From an uncultured Prevotellaceae bacterium (GTDB lineage Bacteria > Bacteroidota > Bacteroidia > Bacteroidales > Muribaculaceae), in NCBI GenBank assembly GCA_900318255.1, contig ONJX01000012.1, forward strand, positions 37,172 to 101,171: a stretch of 64,000 nt of DNA. Direction: 5' to 3'. Below, piece after piece: positions 1 to 7,381 of this stretch. Position 1 is the first letter of the stretch. Every line of letters starts with the position of its first letter. Both the position numbers and the translations under genes were made by a program. Below the pieces are notes generated by a model. The model was not told the DNA's origin, made no database searches, and saw only the letters and a list, made by a program, of their open reading frames with translations.

Positions 1-1312
1 AGTTGTCAGGAAGACTGGCAATGGCTCGTCCTATCTCTAACGCTGCCTGAAAATGCTTGGAGTCGGAGCCAAACTCTTTTACCATCTCATCAGCATTTCC
101 CAATCCAAATGAGTCCAAAAGAGATGGAGTAAGATGTCCATTACCATTAAACACTATTGTATATTCATATTCACCCGAAGCGTCTTTCTCCCTCATTAAA
201 ATCTGGGCATTGAAACCGGTGTCTTTATTGTCTAAGTTTTTCTGGTTAATAAGATTTGCAAGATTATACATTGGATTATCGACAGTAACTTGAGATAAAT
301 CCATACGCTTATAGCCCGTTGTCTCAGACAACCATCTTTGCATTTGTTTATTACTCTGGTCAGGGTCATAAGCCATCGCAAAAGCAATTGTTGTCATGTC
401 AATCTCTCGTTTCCCTTCGTCCTCTAAAGCCGACTTTCTCATGTAATCGTAGCACTCATCCTTAAACTTATAGTAATTTTCTAGGAGTTGCTCTTCGTTC
501 TCGGTGCGTTGACTTTCAGGTTTTTTCTCAATTTTTTCTAATAATTCCTTTGAGCATCCGACTTGCTGACGGTACATTTCATAGATGCCAAACTCAACGT
601 CTTCATAGCTAGCACTTAACATAAGAAAGGCATTTAATTCAGTTTTTTCTAGATATGGTTTATGGGCTATTGGTATAATGCCTTCATTTGCCCTTGATGG
701 GTCATTAAGGGAAACAAACGGCTTGTCTGGGTCGATTACAAAACCGCTTGTTTTAGAGTTTCTTGAGGCATTGCTGGCGAATTCTTTTTCGTTTGAGCCC
801 TTTCCGCTGGCAATCCAGTTGTCGGCGCTGTTATACACACTTGCCGTCCAAGTGTCTTGCGGGATAGCTGTAGATGTACCTGTAAGCATTTGCTTCAAGG
901 CATCGTTTTGCTTATCCCAGTCGCGGACTTCGGACGACGCGTTTCCCGAATAGAAACTGCCGCCCTTGCTCGGGCCCTCAAGGTTCACACCCGGTGCGTC
1001 GCCTGCGCCTCCCGAGCCAGTGCAGGGACCGCAAATAACACGAATTCTGCAGCCATCATAGCTCATATTTATTTCAGACATTATTATCTGTCTTGCCTGC
1101 TCACATTCGGCACGGCTTGGAATGCCAAGGTTGACCTGGTTAACATAATGGTCAAAGATTCCCTGTGCTACGGCTTTATGCACGCCACCACCATCTATAC
1201 CACTACAACTGCCGCTGATGTCAAGCTTCATCGTGAACGTGTAGGATGCCCAAGCCAAATGGGTGGTCGCCATCATAGCGACCACCACAAGTAGTTTGAA
1301 TATAGTTCTCAT
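1..1312 (-). CDS. Secreted protein of unknown function, C-terminus cut by window edge
   Basis: An open frame runs from ATG at 1312 to the left edge without a stop (437 codons visible). It begins with a clear signal peptide (about residues 1-22, ending HLAWA) followed by a Cys- and Gly-rich stretch (CGPCTGSGGAGDAPG) and a long charged helical middle part. The last visible 60 residues (YTIVFNGNG, then LLDSFGLGNADEM and HFQAALEIGRAIA) resemble the strand-helix entry of Mbeg1/DUF2974-like lipase folds, where a G-x-S-x-G nucleophile would follow beyond the edge; this is inference. It is the last gene visible in a same-strand set with two lipoproteins and a beta-barrel, which fits an envelope or exported role. 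It lies 11 nt after the stop of the gene upstream of it. Confidence 0.75.
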   Translation of the reverse strand, partial: MRTIFKLLVVVAMMATTHLAWASYTFTMKLDISGSCSGIDGGGVHKAVAQGIFDHYVNQVNLGIPSRAECEQARQIIMSEINMSYDGCRIRVICGPCTGSGGAGDAPGVNLEGPSKGGSFYSGNASSEVRDWDKQNDALKQMLTGTSTAIPQDTWTASVYNSADNWIASGKGSNEKEFASNASRNSKTSGFVIDPDKPFVSLNDPSRANEGIIPIAHKPYLEKTELNAFLMLSASYEDVEFGIYEMYRQQVGCSKELLEKIEKKPESQRTENEEQLLENYYKFKDECYDYMRKSALEDEGKREIDMTTIAFAMAYDPDQSNKQMQRWLSETTGYKRMDLSQVTVDNPMYNLANLINQKNLDNKDTGFNAQILMREKDASGEYEYTIVFNGNGHLTPSLLDSFGLGNADEMVKEFGSDSKHFQAALEIGRAIASLPDN

Positions 1313-1323
1313 ATTGTAATCTT

Positions 1324-1857
1324 TTATTGATTAACCGGCGTGAAACTTGACTGGTATTTCACGGTAGCTCCCGACATTGCTCCGCCGCTTGTCAGATACT
1401 CAACAACATAAATGCGACCGTAATGATATGACCTGAATTCATAATTTTGAGTCACCTCATTATAATATTGATCATATCCAACTCTTGCCACATAGCCATT
1501 ACCAGGAACCACAGCCACCTTTCTTGACCATCCTGTGGCAGGAATTGCTGTCACCTTGGCCAAGCCACTAACCGGGCCAACCGACACAAATTCAATGTCG
1601 TAATCGTCATCATAAAAGTTCATGGCATCATCGATGTAACCATCCCAATAACTATTAGCACTAGCCACAAAACGAACTTGTGTGGCATCACGATAAGATT
1701 TAGCGGCAATCATATTAACCACCACGGTTCCTTGAGGGTCATTTTCACTAACATTTACTGTATTTTCAAGGTCATCACCTCCGCATGACGTGAGGCCGAA
1801 ACCGGTCATTGCAACCACGATGCCTGCAAAGAGCATCATTAAATATTTCTTTGTCAT
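1324..1857 (-). CDS. Lipoprotein of unknown function (177 aa)
   Basis: The N-terminus is an SPII signal with lipobox LTSC (Cys25) followed by GGDD, the acidic/Gly pattern typical of Bacteroidota surface-exposed lipoproteins. The mature part (about 150 residues) is rich in Tyr, Val and Asp and is predicted by eye to be all beta; no family was recognised. It sits between another lipoprotein upstream and a secreted protein downstream on the same strand, with only 11 nt to the latter, so the two are probably cotranscribed. The 119-nt gap to the upstream lipoprotein shows no convincing terminator. Confidence 0.8.
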   Translation of the reverse strand: MTKKYLMMLFAGIVVAMTGFGLTSCGGDDLENTVNVSENDPQGTVVVNMIAAKSYRDATQVRFVASANSYWDGYIDDAMNFYDDDYDIEFVSVGPVSGLAKVTAIPATGWSRKVAVVPGNGYVARVGYDQYYNEVTQNYEFRSYHYGRIYVVEYLTSGGAMSGATVKYQSSFTPVNQ

Positions 1858-1976
1858 AATTGTAAAGAGTTTTTGTTGTTATTTGCAGTAATAGAGCAAG
1901 TTACAGAGTATGTTATCCAAACACTGGTCCAACTTCTCAATCACTCCAAAAAGCATAAAAAAAATCGAATAACTTG

Positions 1977-2450
1977 TTATCGCTTGTAATAAACATCTTC
2001 AGTGATAGATATGCCTTGGGCATTTAAGGTGCATGTGAGCACAAGCTGGGTGGCGGTGAGTGATTTCACCCTCATCTTCATGGAGACACCCTCTGTGCCT
2101 TGAAGGTCGTCCATGCCTTCAATCCACAGTGTGCCGTCGCTGTAGTATTTGTATGCCAGTCGGTCGCCAGTATTGACCATCACCACATATTCCTCTTCAA
2201 ACTTCAGGTGCTCGTCAATAAACATGATGTTGCTGGTGCCCATTTGCTGGGAATACATTTGTCGAATCTCATTCAGTGTCATCTCAAAAGTCTGTCCCAT
2301 GATATTCACCGAGGCCTTCTGGAAGGTCCAGGTCTCACCCTGAAGCAGGCTGGAATTTGAATTCACCTTGTCATCATCGTCGCCACACGCACTTAGCGAG
2401 AGCATTAACGCTGCTATCAGCAGCAGATAAAGAGCTTTAGTCTGTTTCAT
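1977..2450 (-). CDS. Small lipoprotein, possibly lipocalin-like (157 aa)
   Basis: SPII signal with lipobox LSAC (Cys22) followed by GDDDD. The mature part starts with a LLQGETWTF segment and alternates short strands (LKFEEEYVVMV, KYYSDGTLWIEGM, QLVLTCTLNA), a pattern seen in lipocalin-like Bacteroidota lipoproteins that begin with a G-x-W motif. The assignment to that fold is inference. It starts 5 nt after the stop of the beta-barrel gene upstream, so the two are almost certainly one transcription unit. Confidence 0.8.
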   Translation of the reverse strand: MKQTKALYLLLIAALMLSLSACGDDDDKVNSNSSLLQGETWTFQKASVNIMGQTFEMTLNEIRQMYSQQMGTSNIMFIDEHLKFEEEYVVMVNTGDRLAYKYYSDGTLWIEGMDDLQGTEGVSMKMRVKSLTATQLVLTCTLNAQGISITEDVYYKR

Positions 2451-2455
2451 AATCT

Positions 2456-2989
2456 TTAGAATTTATAGGTTACACCTAGACCAAACACAGCCTGGTCAAC
2501 ATCCTTAACTATTGAATACTTACCTTCAACGCCAACCGCAAGATGTGGGGTTATGAGATACTCAATGCCGGCACCTACATTGCCGCCAAAATAGGTCTTA
2601 CTGCCACTGCTCTTGCCGGCATCGCCTATGTACTGCTGAAGCTCGGCTGGCACAGCACTTTTTGTGTCAATTTTTGTTCCAACAATAGTGAAACCCGCAA
2701 GAGGATAGATGCGGAACTTCTCTCCGAGGTAAAAAAGATAGTGCACGTTCACATTGTTCTCCCACATCGATACTCCGTCCTTCTTGAAGAAATAGTTGAA
2801 CGCATCTTCGGCACGGAAATGACTGGTGATGTCGTACTGCACCTTAGCGCCAACGGCAAACGACTTAATTTGGGTGCCATAAAGCCCATTGATGCCTACA
2901 GCAAACTTGCCTTGCCCGTAGGCCGACACCGCCGAAATGGTCAGCAGCAATCCACCAACCAAAACTCTTTTTAAAATAGACATTTTCAT
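2456..2989 (-). CDS. Small outer-membrane beta-barrel protein (177 aa)
   Basis: Signal peptide of about 25 residues (ends SAYGQ), then alternating amphipathic strands (KFAVGINGLYG, VQYDITSHFRAED, FRIYPLAGFTIVG, FGGNVGAGIEYLI, LAVGVEGKYSIV) and a C-terminal VTYKF ending in Phe, the usual barrel-assembly signal. Size and strand pattern match the 8-strand porin-family/OmpA-like beta-barrels (PF13505/PF13568). It is the first gene of the visible minus-strand set. The ncRNA terminator at about 3043-3075 lies 54 nt upstream, so it should have its own promoter in between or be read from leakage of that terminator. Confidence 0.85.
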   Translation of the reverse strand: MKMSILKRVLVGGLLLTISAVSAYGQGKFAVGINGLYGTQIKSFAVGAKVQYDITSHFRAEDAFNYFFKKDGVSMWENNVNVHYLFYLGEKFRIYPLAGFTIVGTKIDTKSAVPAELQQYIGDAGKSSGSKTYFGGNVGAGIEYLITPHLAVGVEGKYSIVKDVDQAVFGLGVTYKF

Positions 2990-3042
2990 AACAGAATAAT
3001 TAGTTTTTAAGTAGCCTCAAGCAGTCCTATTGAGACACATAT

Positions 3043-3212
3043 AAAACAACAAAAGCGTGGACTGCTATGCCACACTTTGTAATCTGACGGTCGTAGGAAA
3101 AACCTGGAATGCAAAAAGGGAATATAGAAGCAGTCCACGCATATAGCGCAGAAGCCGCTGTGCTATCTCTTGCATTCGAATCATGAAAATTTCCTACGTT
3201 TTCAGATTACAA
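3043..3212 (-). ncRNA. Structured small RNA, 6S-like candidate
   Basis: On the minus strand a promoter-like pair (3247-3244 and 3222-3215) points to a start near 3212. From there an 11-bp stem pairs 3212-3202 with 3087-3077, continues after a small internal loop as 9 bp (3198-3190 with 3100-3092), then 7 bp (3177-3171 with 3113-3107). The middle is open except for a small hairpin 3166-3143. This long rod with a central bubble and about 135-170 nt length is the architecture of 6S RNA. A terminator hairpin (gtgtgg 3076-3071 with ccacgc 3060-3055, one G-U) followed by TTTTGTTGTTTT ends it. The G-U is a C-A mismatch on the plus strand, supporting minus orientation; the 3143-3166 hairpin has the opposite bias, so orientation is likely but not certain. 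The 6S identity is inference. Confidence 0.55.
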
Positions 3213-3214
3213 GA

Positions 3215-3247
3215 AAAGCATAACGCTTTATCATCAGCTATGTCAAA
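3215..3247 (-). promoter_or_regulatory. Bacteroidota-type promoter of the 6S-like RNA
   Basis: Minus strand TTTG at 3247-3244, 21-nt spacer, then TATGCTTT at 3222-3215 (consensus TAnnTTTG, one step off). The expected start, about 6 nt downstream of the box as at the ffs promoter, is within a few bases of 3212-3209, where the closing stem of the RNA begins. Confidence 0.5.
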
Positions 3248-3460
3248 AAAAGTAATTCTTCAATTACTTTTGCAAAAGTAATATAATAAAAAACGCCAGC
3301 AGAATTTTAATTGTTAAGAATTTTTAATTCCTCGCAAAAAATTAGTAACTATTCACCGATTATTATGCGTTTAGGCTGACCCTCAGTGAGAAACTGTATC
3401 ATATTTTAAAAACAACTGATTTTTAGATAAAATGCTCACGCTCGCAAGGCTTTAAGCTCG

Positions 3461-3478
3461 GACAAGGCACGCCTTGTC
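3461..3478. repeat. Dispersed intergenic palindrome, copy 1
   Basis: GACAAGGC-AC-GCCTTGTC followed by CCTACATTTTTGTCTCGCTC. The palindrome and its right flank recur at 12756-12790; the palindrome alone recurs at 50122-50139 and, trimmed, at 4708-4723. Confidence 0.75.
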
Positions 3479-3798
3479 CCTACATTTTTGTCTCGCTCGG
3501 GGTGCATTTTTCTGATTAATCTGATTCTTTTTGGATTTACAAAAATCTGTCAACCAGGATATTGAAAAATTCAGAACATTCAGATAATTCAGTTGCTTGT
3601 ATAAATTGATTGTTTTGATACACTTTCAATCGCTAAATAGTTACACTAAGACTGCTCAACGATCAGGCCAAATCTTCAAAAAACATTGTTGTCCGACAAA
3701 AGAAAGGGGGTCGTCGCTGGCGACAATTTTGTTGTTATCAAATACCCCCTTTGACACTTGTTCCGCTCGCTATCGCTCGTTACACAAGTGCCAAGGGG

Positions 3799-3828
3799 GG
3801 TTACTCAGAGGTCAGCCTTCGGCTGAAA
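3799..3828 (-). repeat. Isolated core of the 480-bp repeat family
   Basis: Read on the minus strand this segment (TTTCAGCCGAAGGCTGACC followed by TCTGAGTAACC) matches the core present in the repeats at 50849, 51382 and 63557, except for one base in the CAGCC hairpin loop. The flanks differ, so only this core is shared. Confidence 0.6.
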
Positions 3829-3950
3829 TCCGCCCCAAGAAAAGCAAGGCCCCACATTATGTTTCTACCATTATCGTATTGACTATCAATCAATAGTAGG
3901 AGATTCATAATCTTTAATCGAGCACTAATCTTCAAAAACAGGTTTAAAAG

Positions 3951-3989
3951 CTGTCCGCTTCGCAGGTTAAAAACTTGCGAGGCGGACAG
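3951..3989. other. Strong intergenic hairpin
   Basis: A 14-bp inverted repeat (CTGTCCGCTTCGCA at 3951-3964, complementary to 3976-3989 with one G-U type pair) around an 11-nt AT-rich loop. No T-tract follows on either strand, so it is not a standard terminator. It lies 75 nt downstream of the FKBP gene stop and could act as a transcript 3' end by processing. Confidence 0.5.
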
Positions 3990-4063
3990 TGGTCGGTGCC
4001 ATGCCACAGGATGGGCGGCATGGAGAGGGGCAGGCAGCCAGCCTTGACTATTGCTGGCTGTGG

Positions 4064-4633
4064 TTATAGCTCATACTTGGGAATTCCCACAAGCTTGATG
4101 TCAAACTGCAACGTGGAGAAGGGCTTGATGTCGCCACTGGCGGTGGTGCCATAACCCACAATGTAGGGGATGATGACACGGCAGCTGTCGCCAATATGCA
4201 TCCTGGGCACGGCAATAGCCCAACCCTCGATGACGCCGCTGCTCAAGCGGCAACGGAAGAGGCTGTCGGCAGGCGAGTTGCTAAGATAGGACGAGTCGAT
4301 GGGTGTGCCGTCGTAGAGTCGCAGGTAATACTTCACATCAACCATCGACGAGAACTTAGGCTTGAGGTTGTTCCGCGTCAGGGCAGTATCATTAAACCAG
4401 TGTATAAGCACCTGAGCGGCAGGATCCCACGGTGCTGTGACCGTGGTGTAATAATTGCTGCCACCCTCGGTGCGGGCAGCCTGCTCAGCAAACCAAGCGA
4501 TGTTGGCTTCGCGCCACTCGGCATAGTCGTCGGCAATCTTCTCATCGTCGTCTTTAAAGCACGCGGTGAGCACACTGCCAAGCACTATTACCATTATTAA
4601 TATAAAAGGAAATCTTCTCATTTTATTAAACAA
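4064..4633 (-). CDS. FKBP-type peptidyl-prolyl isomerase lipoprotein (189 aa)
   Basis: An SPII signal ends in LTAC (Cys25), so the protein is tethered to the envelope. A short helical spacer is followed by one FKBP domain (about residues 95-187): VKYYLRLYDGTPIDSS at the domain start, GVIEGWAIAVPRMHIGDSC in place of the family V-x-x-G-W/LxxALxxMxxG segment, and a closing FSTLQFDIKLVGI strand. Several aromatic active-site positions appear changed relative to human FKBP12, so catalytic strength is uncertain while the fold assignment is firm. An internal Met (residue 5) is an alternative start. It follows glyQS on the same strand 103 nt downstream and carries no clear regulatory site. Confidence 0.85.
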   Translation of the reverse strand: MFNKMRRFPFILIMVIVLGSVLTACFKDDDEKIADDYAEWREANIAWFAEQAARTEGGSNYYTTVTAPWDPAAQVLIHWFNDTALTRNNLKPKFSSMVDVKYYLRLYDGTPIDSSYLSNSPADSLFRCRLSSGVIEGWAIAVPRMHIGDSCRVIIPYIVGYGTTASGDIKPFSTLQFDIKLVGIPKYEL

Positions 4634-4707
4634 AAATTACAAGACTGTTGTATTTCTTTTTGCAAGCATGCAAGCCACACTAATGCACGCCTAAACGACT
4701 TTAACGT

Positions 4708-4723
4708 ACAAGGCACGCCTTGT
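4708..4723. repeat. Dispersed intergenic palindrome, trimmed copy
   Basis: ACAAGGC-AC-GCCTTGT followed by CCCTGCA, a shortened copy of the palindrome at 3461-3478, placed between glyQS and the FKBP gene. Confidence 0.6.
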
Positions 4724-4736
4724 CCCTGCACAACAT

Positions 4737-6287
4737 TTAATCATTGTGCATCGACTTGAGAAGGCGGGTGAGGCTGCACTGCTCGCCAATGATGGCTGGC
4801 AGGTCGCCGATGGCCACGCGCTGCTGCTCCATGGTGTCGCGGTCGCGCAGGGTCACGGTGTTGTCTTCGCAGGTCTGGCCGTCGATGGTGATACAGTAAG
4901 GGGTGCCAATGGCGTCCATGCGGCGGTAGCGCTTACCCACGCTGTCCTTCTCGTCGTAGCGGCACGCGAAGTCAAACTTGAGCATGTCCATAATCTCGCG
5001 CGCCTTCTCGGGCATGCCGTCCTTGCGCACCAGCGGCAGGATGGCGCACTTGACGGGAGCCAGCGCCTTGGGCAGGTGCAGCACCACGCGGGTGTCGCCG
5101 CCCTCGAGCTTCTGCTCCTCGTAGCTCGAGCACATCACCGAGAGGAACATGCGGTCAACGCCTATCGAGGTCTCTATTACATAAGGAGTGTAGCTCTCGT
5201 TCAACTCTGGGTCGAAGTATTGAATCTTCTTTCCACTAAATTTCTCGTGCTGTGAGAGGTCAAAATTAGTGCGGCTGTGGATGCCCTCCACCTCCTTGAA
5301 GCCAAATGGCATCTGGAACTCGATGTCGGTGGCGGCATTGGCATAGTGAGCCAGCTTCTCGTGGTCGTGGAAGCGGTATTTCTCGTCGCCCAGCCCCAGT
5401 GCCTTGTGCCAGCGCAGGCGGTTCTGCTTCCACACCTCAAACCACTTCAACTCCTCGCCCGGACGCACAAAGAACTGCATCTCCATCTGCTCAAACTCAC
5501 GCATGCGGAACACAAACTGGCGCGCCACAATCTCGTTGCGGAACGCTTTGCCTATCTGTGCTATACCAAATGGCAGACGCATGCGCCCGGTCTTCTGCAC
5601 GTTGAGGAAGTTCACAAAGATGCCCTGAGCAGTCTCGGGACGCAGATACACGTCCATAGTGCTGTCGCTGCTGCTGCCCATCTGAGTCTTGAACATGAGG
5701 TTGAACTGACGCACGTCGGTCCAGTTGCGGGTGCCGCTGATGGGGTCAACTATCTCGTAGTCAAGGATTATCTGCTTGAGCTCGTTGAGGTCGTTATCGT
5801 TCATCGCCTTCTCAAAGCGGGCGTGCAGCTCGTCCCATTTCTTCTGGTTCTCGAGCACGCGAGGGTTGGTCTGGCGGAACATCGCCTCGTCGAAGCTGTC
5901 GCCAAAGCGCTTGCGGGCTTTAGCCACCTCCTTGTCCATCTTCTCCTCATATTTTGCTAGCTGGTCTTCAATAAGCACGTCGGCGCGATAACGCTTCTTG
6001 CTGTCGCGGTTGTCGATGAGTGGGTCGTTGAAGGCATCCACGTGGCCGCTGGCCTTCCAGATGGTGGGGTGCATAAACACCGCCGAGTCGAGGCCCACGA
6101 TATTCTCGTGCAGCAGCGTCATGGCCTCCCACCAGTAACGCTTGATGTTGTTCTTCAACTCCACACCATTCTGGCCGTAGTCATAGACAGCACCCAGGCC
6201 ATCATAAATCTCACTCGACGGGAAAACAAACCCATACTCCTTGCAATGCGATACAATCTTCTTGAAAACGTCTTCGTTCTGTGCCAT
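4737..6287 (-). CDS. glyQS: Glycyl-tRNA synthetase, single-chain alpha2 type
   Basis: A 516-residue class II aminoacyl-tRNA synthetase that charges tRNA-Gly in the cytoplasm. The N-terminus (KEYGFVFPSSEIYDGLGAVYDYG) is the diagnostic opening of the homodimeric bacterial/archaeal/eukaryal-type GlyRS. Motif 2 is AFRNEI followed by RMREFEQMEMQFF, motif 3 is GVDRMFLSVM, and the C-terminal anticodon-binding domain starts around LAPVKCAILPL. Length and motif order are complete. A TAATTTTG box on the minus strand at 6388-6381 is a plausible -10-like element about 95 nt upstream of the start. It is divergent from the DUF47 gene across a 433-bp AT-rich intergenic space. Confidence 0.97.
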   Translation of the reverse strand: MAQNEDVFKKIVSHCKEYGFVFPSSEIYDGLGAVYDYGQNGVELKNNIKRYWWEAMTLLHENIVGLDSAVFMHPTIWKASGHVDAFNDPLIDNRDSKKRYRADVLIEDQLAKYEEKMDKEVAKARKRFGDSFDEAMFRQTNPRVLENQKKWDELHARFEKAMNDNDLNELKQIILDYEIVDPISGTRNWTDVRQFNLMFKTQMGSSSDSTMDVYLRPETAQGIFVNFLNVQKTGRMRLPFGIAQIGKAFRNEIVARQFVFRMREFEQMEMQFFVRPGEELKWFEVWKQNRLRWHKALGLGDEKYRFHDHEKLAHYANAATDIEFQMPFGFKEVEGIHSRTNFDLSQHEKFSGKKIQYFDPELNESYTPYVIETSIGVDRMFLSVMCSSYEEQKLEGGDTRVVLHLPKALAPVKCAILPLVRKDGMPEKAREIMDMLKFDFACRYDEKDSVGKRYRRMDAIGTPYCITIDGQTCEDNTVTLRDRDTMEQQRVAIGDLPAIIGEQCSLTRLLKSMHND

Positions 6288-6720
6288 ATTTTATTTCAAC
6301 AAGTAATCAAGTTCACGAGCAAATCAGGCAACAATAATTGCTTAACTCATGCCCTTGCGTTAATATTTCAATTTAAGACGCAAAATTACTGCTTTTTTTC
6401 AAATAATAATTAATGCATAAGGTTTTTTTAAGTATTATACCGCAAGTGCTAAGATTCTTACACCGCGATTTGCGATGAAACATTCTTCACTTGCGGCCAT
6501 TTTTTGACTACAAAACCGATATTTAAACACTACATCACATTTCTTAAAGTAAATAATACCACTACAAATCAAATATTATACAACTGATTTACAGCAATTA
6601 GATTTATAATTTTATACTACATAGCTCAATACATCACAAATAATTACCCACACACATCATTTGCACATTAGATTTTTATGTTGTATTTTTGCATTTGATA
6701 ACACAAAGCCTCGATTAAGC
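6288..6720. other. AT-rich divergent promoter region between glyQS and DUF47 gene
   Basis: 433 bp without a gene. It carries a TAATTTTG box for glyQS (minus, 6388-6381) and a full two-box promoter for the DUF47 gene (6660-6691). The rest is A+T-rich with no notable repeat. Confidence 0.6.
6660..6691 (+). promoter_or_regulatory. Promoter of the phosphate-region operon (DUF47 gene)
   Basis: TTTG at 6660-6663, 20-nt spacer, TATTTTTG at 6684-6691, a perfect Bacteroidota consensus. The start would be near 6697, downstream of an in-frame ATG at 6661, which is why the DUF47 start is placed at 6721. Confidence 0.75.
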
Positions 6721-7368
6721 ATGTTTGGACTCAAGAAAACAAATAAGACGATAAGCGACCTCGATAGCTTCCTCGACTATGTGGATGAGTGCGTGCTCAC
6801 CTACAAGAGTGGCATCAAGAACTATCTAGAGGGAAACAAAAAGAACTTTGACGACAACCTTGAGAGCATCAGCCGCCTGCGCGACACGGCCACCGACCTG
6901 CGCCGCACAATAGAGAACGAGCTCTACAGCTACTCGCTTGTCACCGACCAGCGTGTGGAGATCATGCAGCTGCTAGAAGGCCTCGACACCATCATCAATC
7001 TGCTGCACAAGAACCTGTGGCAGTATGAGATAGAGATACCCTTCTTCCCATCGGAGCTCAACATCGACTTCTTGAAACTAGTGGAGGTGACGGGGCTGGC
7101 GGTTGAAGGCACCATCCAGGCGTCGCGCGACTATTTCAAGGCTCCACGCTTTGTTGGTGAGAAGACCCATCGCATCTATTTCTTTGAGAAAGAGGTGAGC
7201 AAGCTTGCCCAGTCGATCAAGCGACGTGTGTTCCATGAGATGGACAACTTCAAGCTAAGCCAAAAGTTCCACCTGCGCTATTTCACCCTCCACGTGGAGG
7301 AACTCGCCGAGGAAGCTGTGCGTGTGGCCGACCACCTGAGCATAATGGTGATAAAACTTAACAATTAA
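6721..7368 (+). CDS. DUF47 / PhoU-like phosphate regulatory protein (215 aa)
   Basis: An all-helical cytoplasmic protein of the DUF47 family (PhoU-like, COG1392), normally encoded beside PiT phosphate permeases and thought to control them. Seen: long amphipathic helices with family features such as YKSGIKNYLEGN, LRRTIENELYSYSLVTDQR and a C-terminal FTLHVEELAEEAVRVADHLSIMVIK. Family length is about 205-220, matching 215 from this start. The upstream in-frame ATG (6661) precedes the predicted transcription start, so it is rejected. The next gene begins 13 nt downstream and is PiT-like, as expected for this family, so the two are co-expressed and probably form a functional pair. Confidence 0.9.
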   Translation: MFGLKKTNKTISDLDSFLDYVDECVLTYKSGIKNYLEGNKKNFDDNLESISRLRDTATDLRRTIENELYSYSLVTDQRVEIMQLLEGLDTIINLLHKNLWQYEIEIPFFPSELNIDFLKLVEVTGLAVEGTIQASRDYFKAPRFVGEKTHRIYFFEKEVSKLAQSIKRRVFHEMDNFKLSQKFHLRYFTLHVEELAEEAVRVADHLSIMVIKLNN

Positions 7369-7381
7369 CAATATATATATA

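Larger units (their letters stand above)
3248..4063. other. Gene-free stretch with hairpins and repeat fragments
   Basis: About 800 bp without a credible gene. It holds an AT-rich part (3248-3420), a copy of an intergenic palindrome (3461-3478), a region of stacked inverted repeats (about 3700-3840: AAGGGGGT/ACCCCCTT, CACTTGT/ACAAGTG, CAGCC-TTCG-GGCTG) whose 3799-3828 segment is the reverse complement of the core of the 480-bp repeat family, and a strong hairpin at 3951-3989. Short open frames here have no signal, codon bias or start context and are treated as chance. Confidence 0.6.

Noticed and set aside
857..1294. Plus-strand open frame of 145 codons at the left edge
   Set aside because: It is antisense to the long signal-peptide-bearing minus-strand gene 1-1312, which has coherent codon use and domain-like sequence; the plus frame has none.
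3055..3212. Reading the 3.1-kb structured locus as a plus-strand RNA
   Set aside because: The plus strand lacks a T-tract after the outer hairpin and a matching promoter; the terminator pair is G-U only on the minus strand. The small inner hairpin favours plus, so the alternative is not fully excluded.
3597..3896. 99-codon plus-strand frame in the gene-free stretch
   Set aside because: It runs through stacked inverted repeats and a repeat-family core, with no signal, domain or promoter.
6661..6720. N-terminal extension of the DUF47 protein from ATG 6661
   Set aside because: This ATG lies upstream of the predicted transcription start (about 6697) and the extension does not fit the family.
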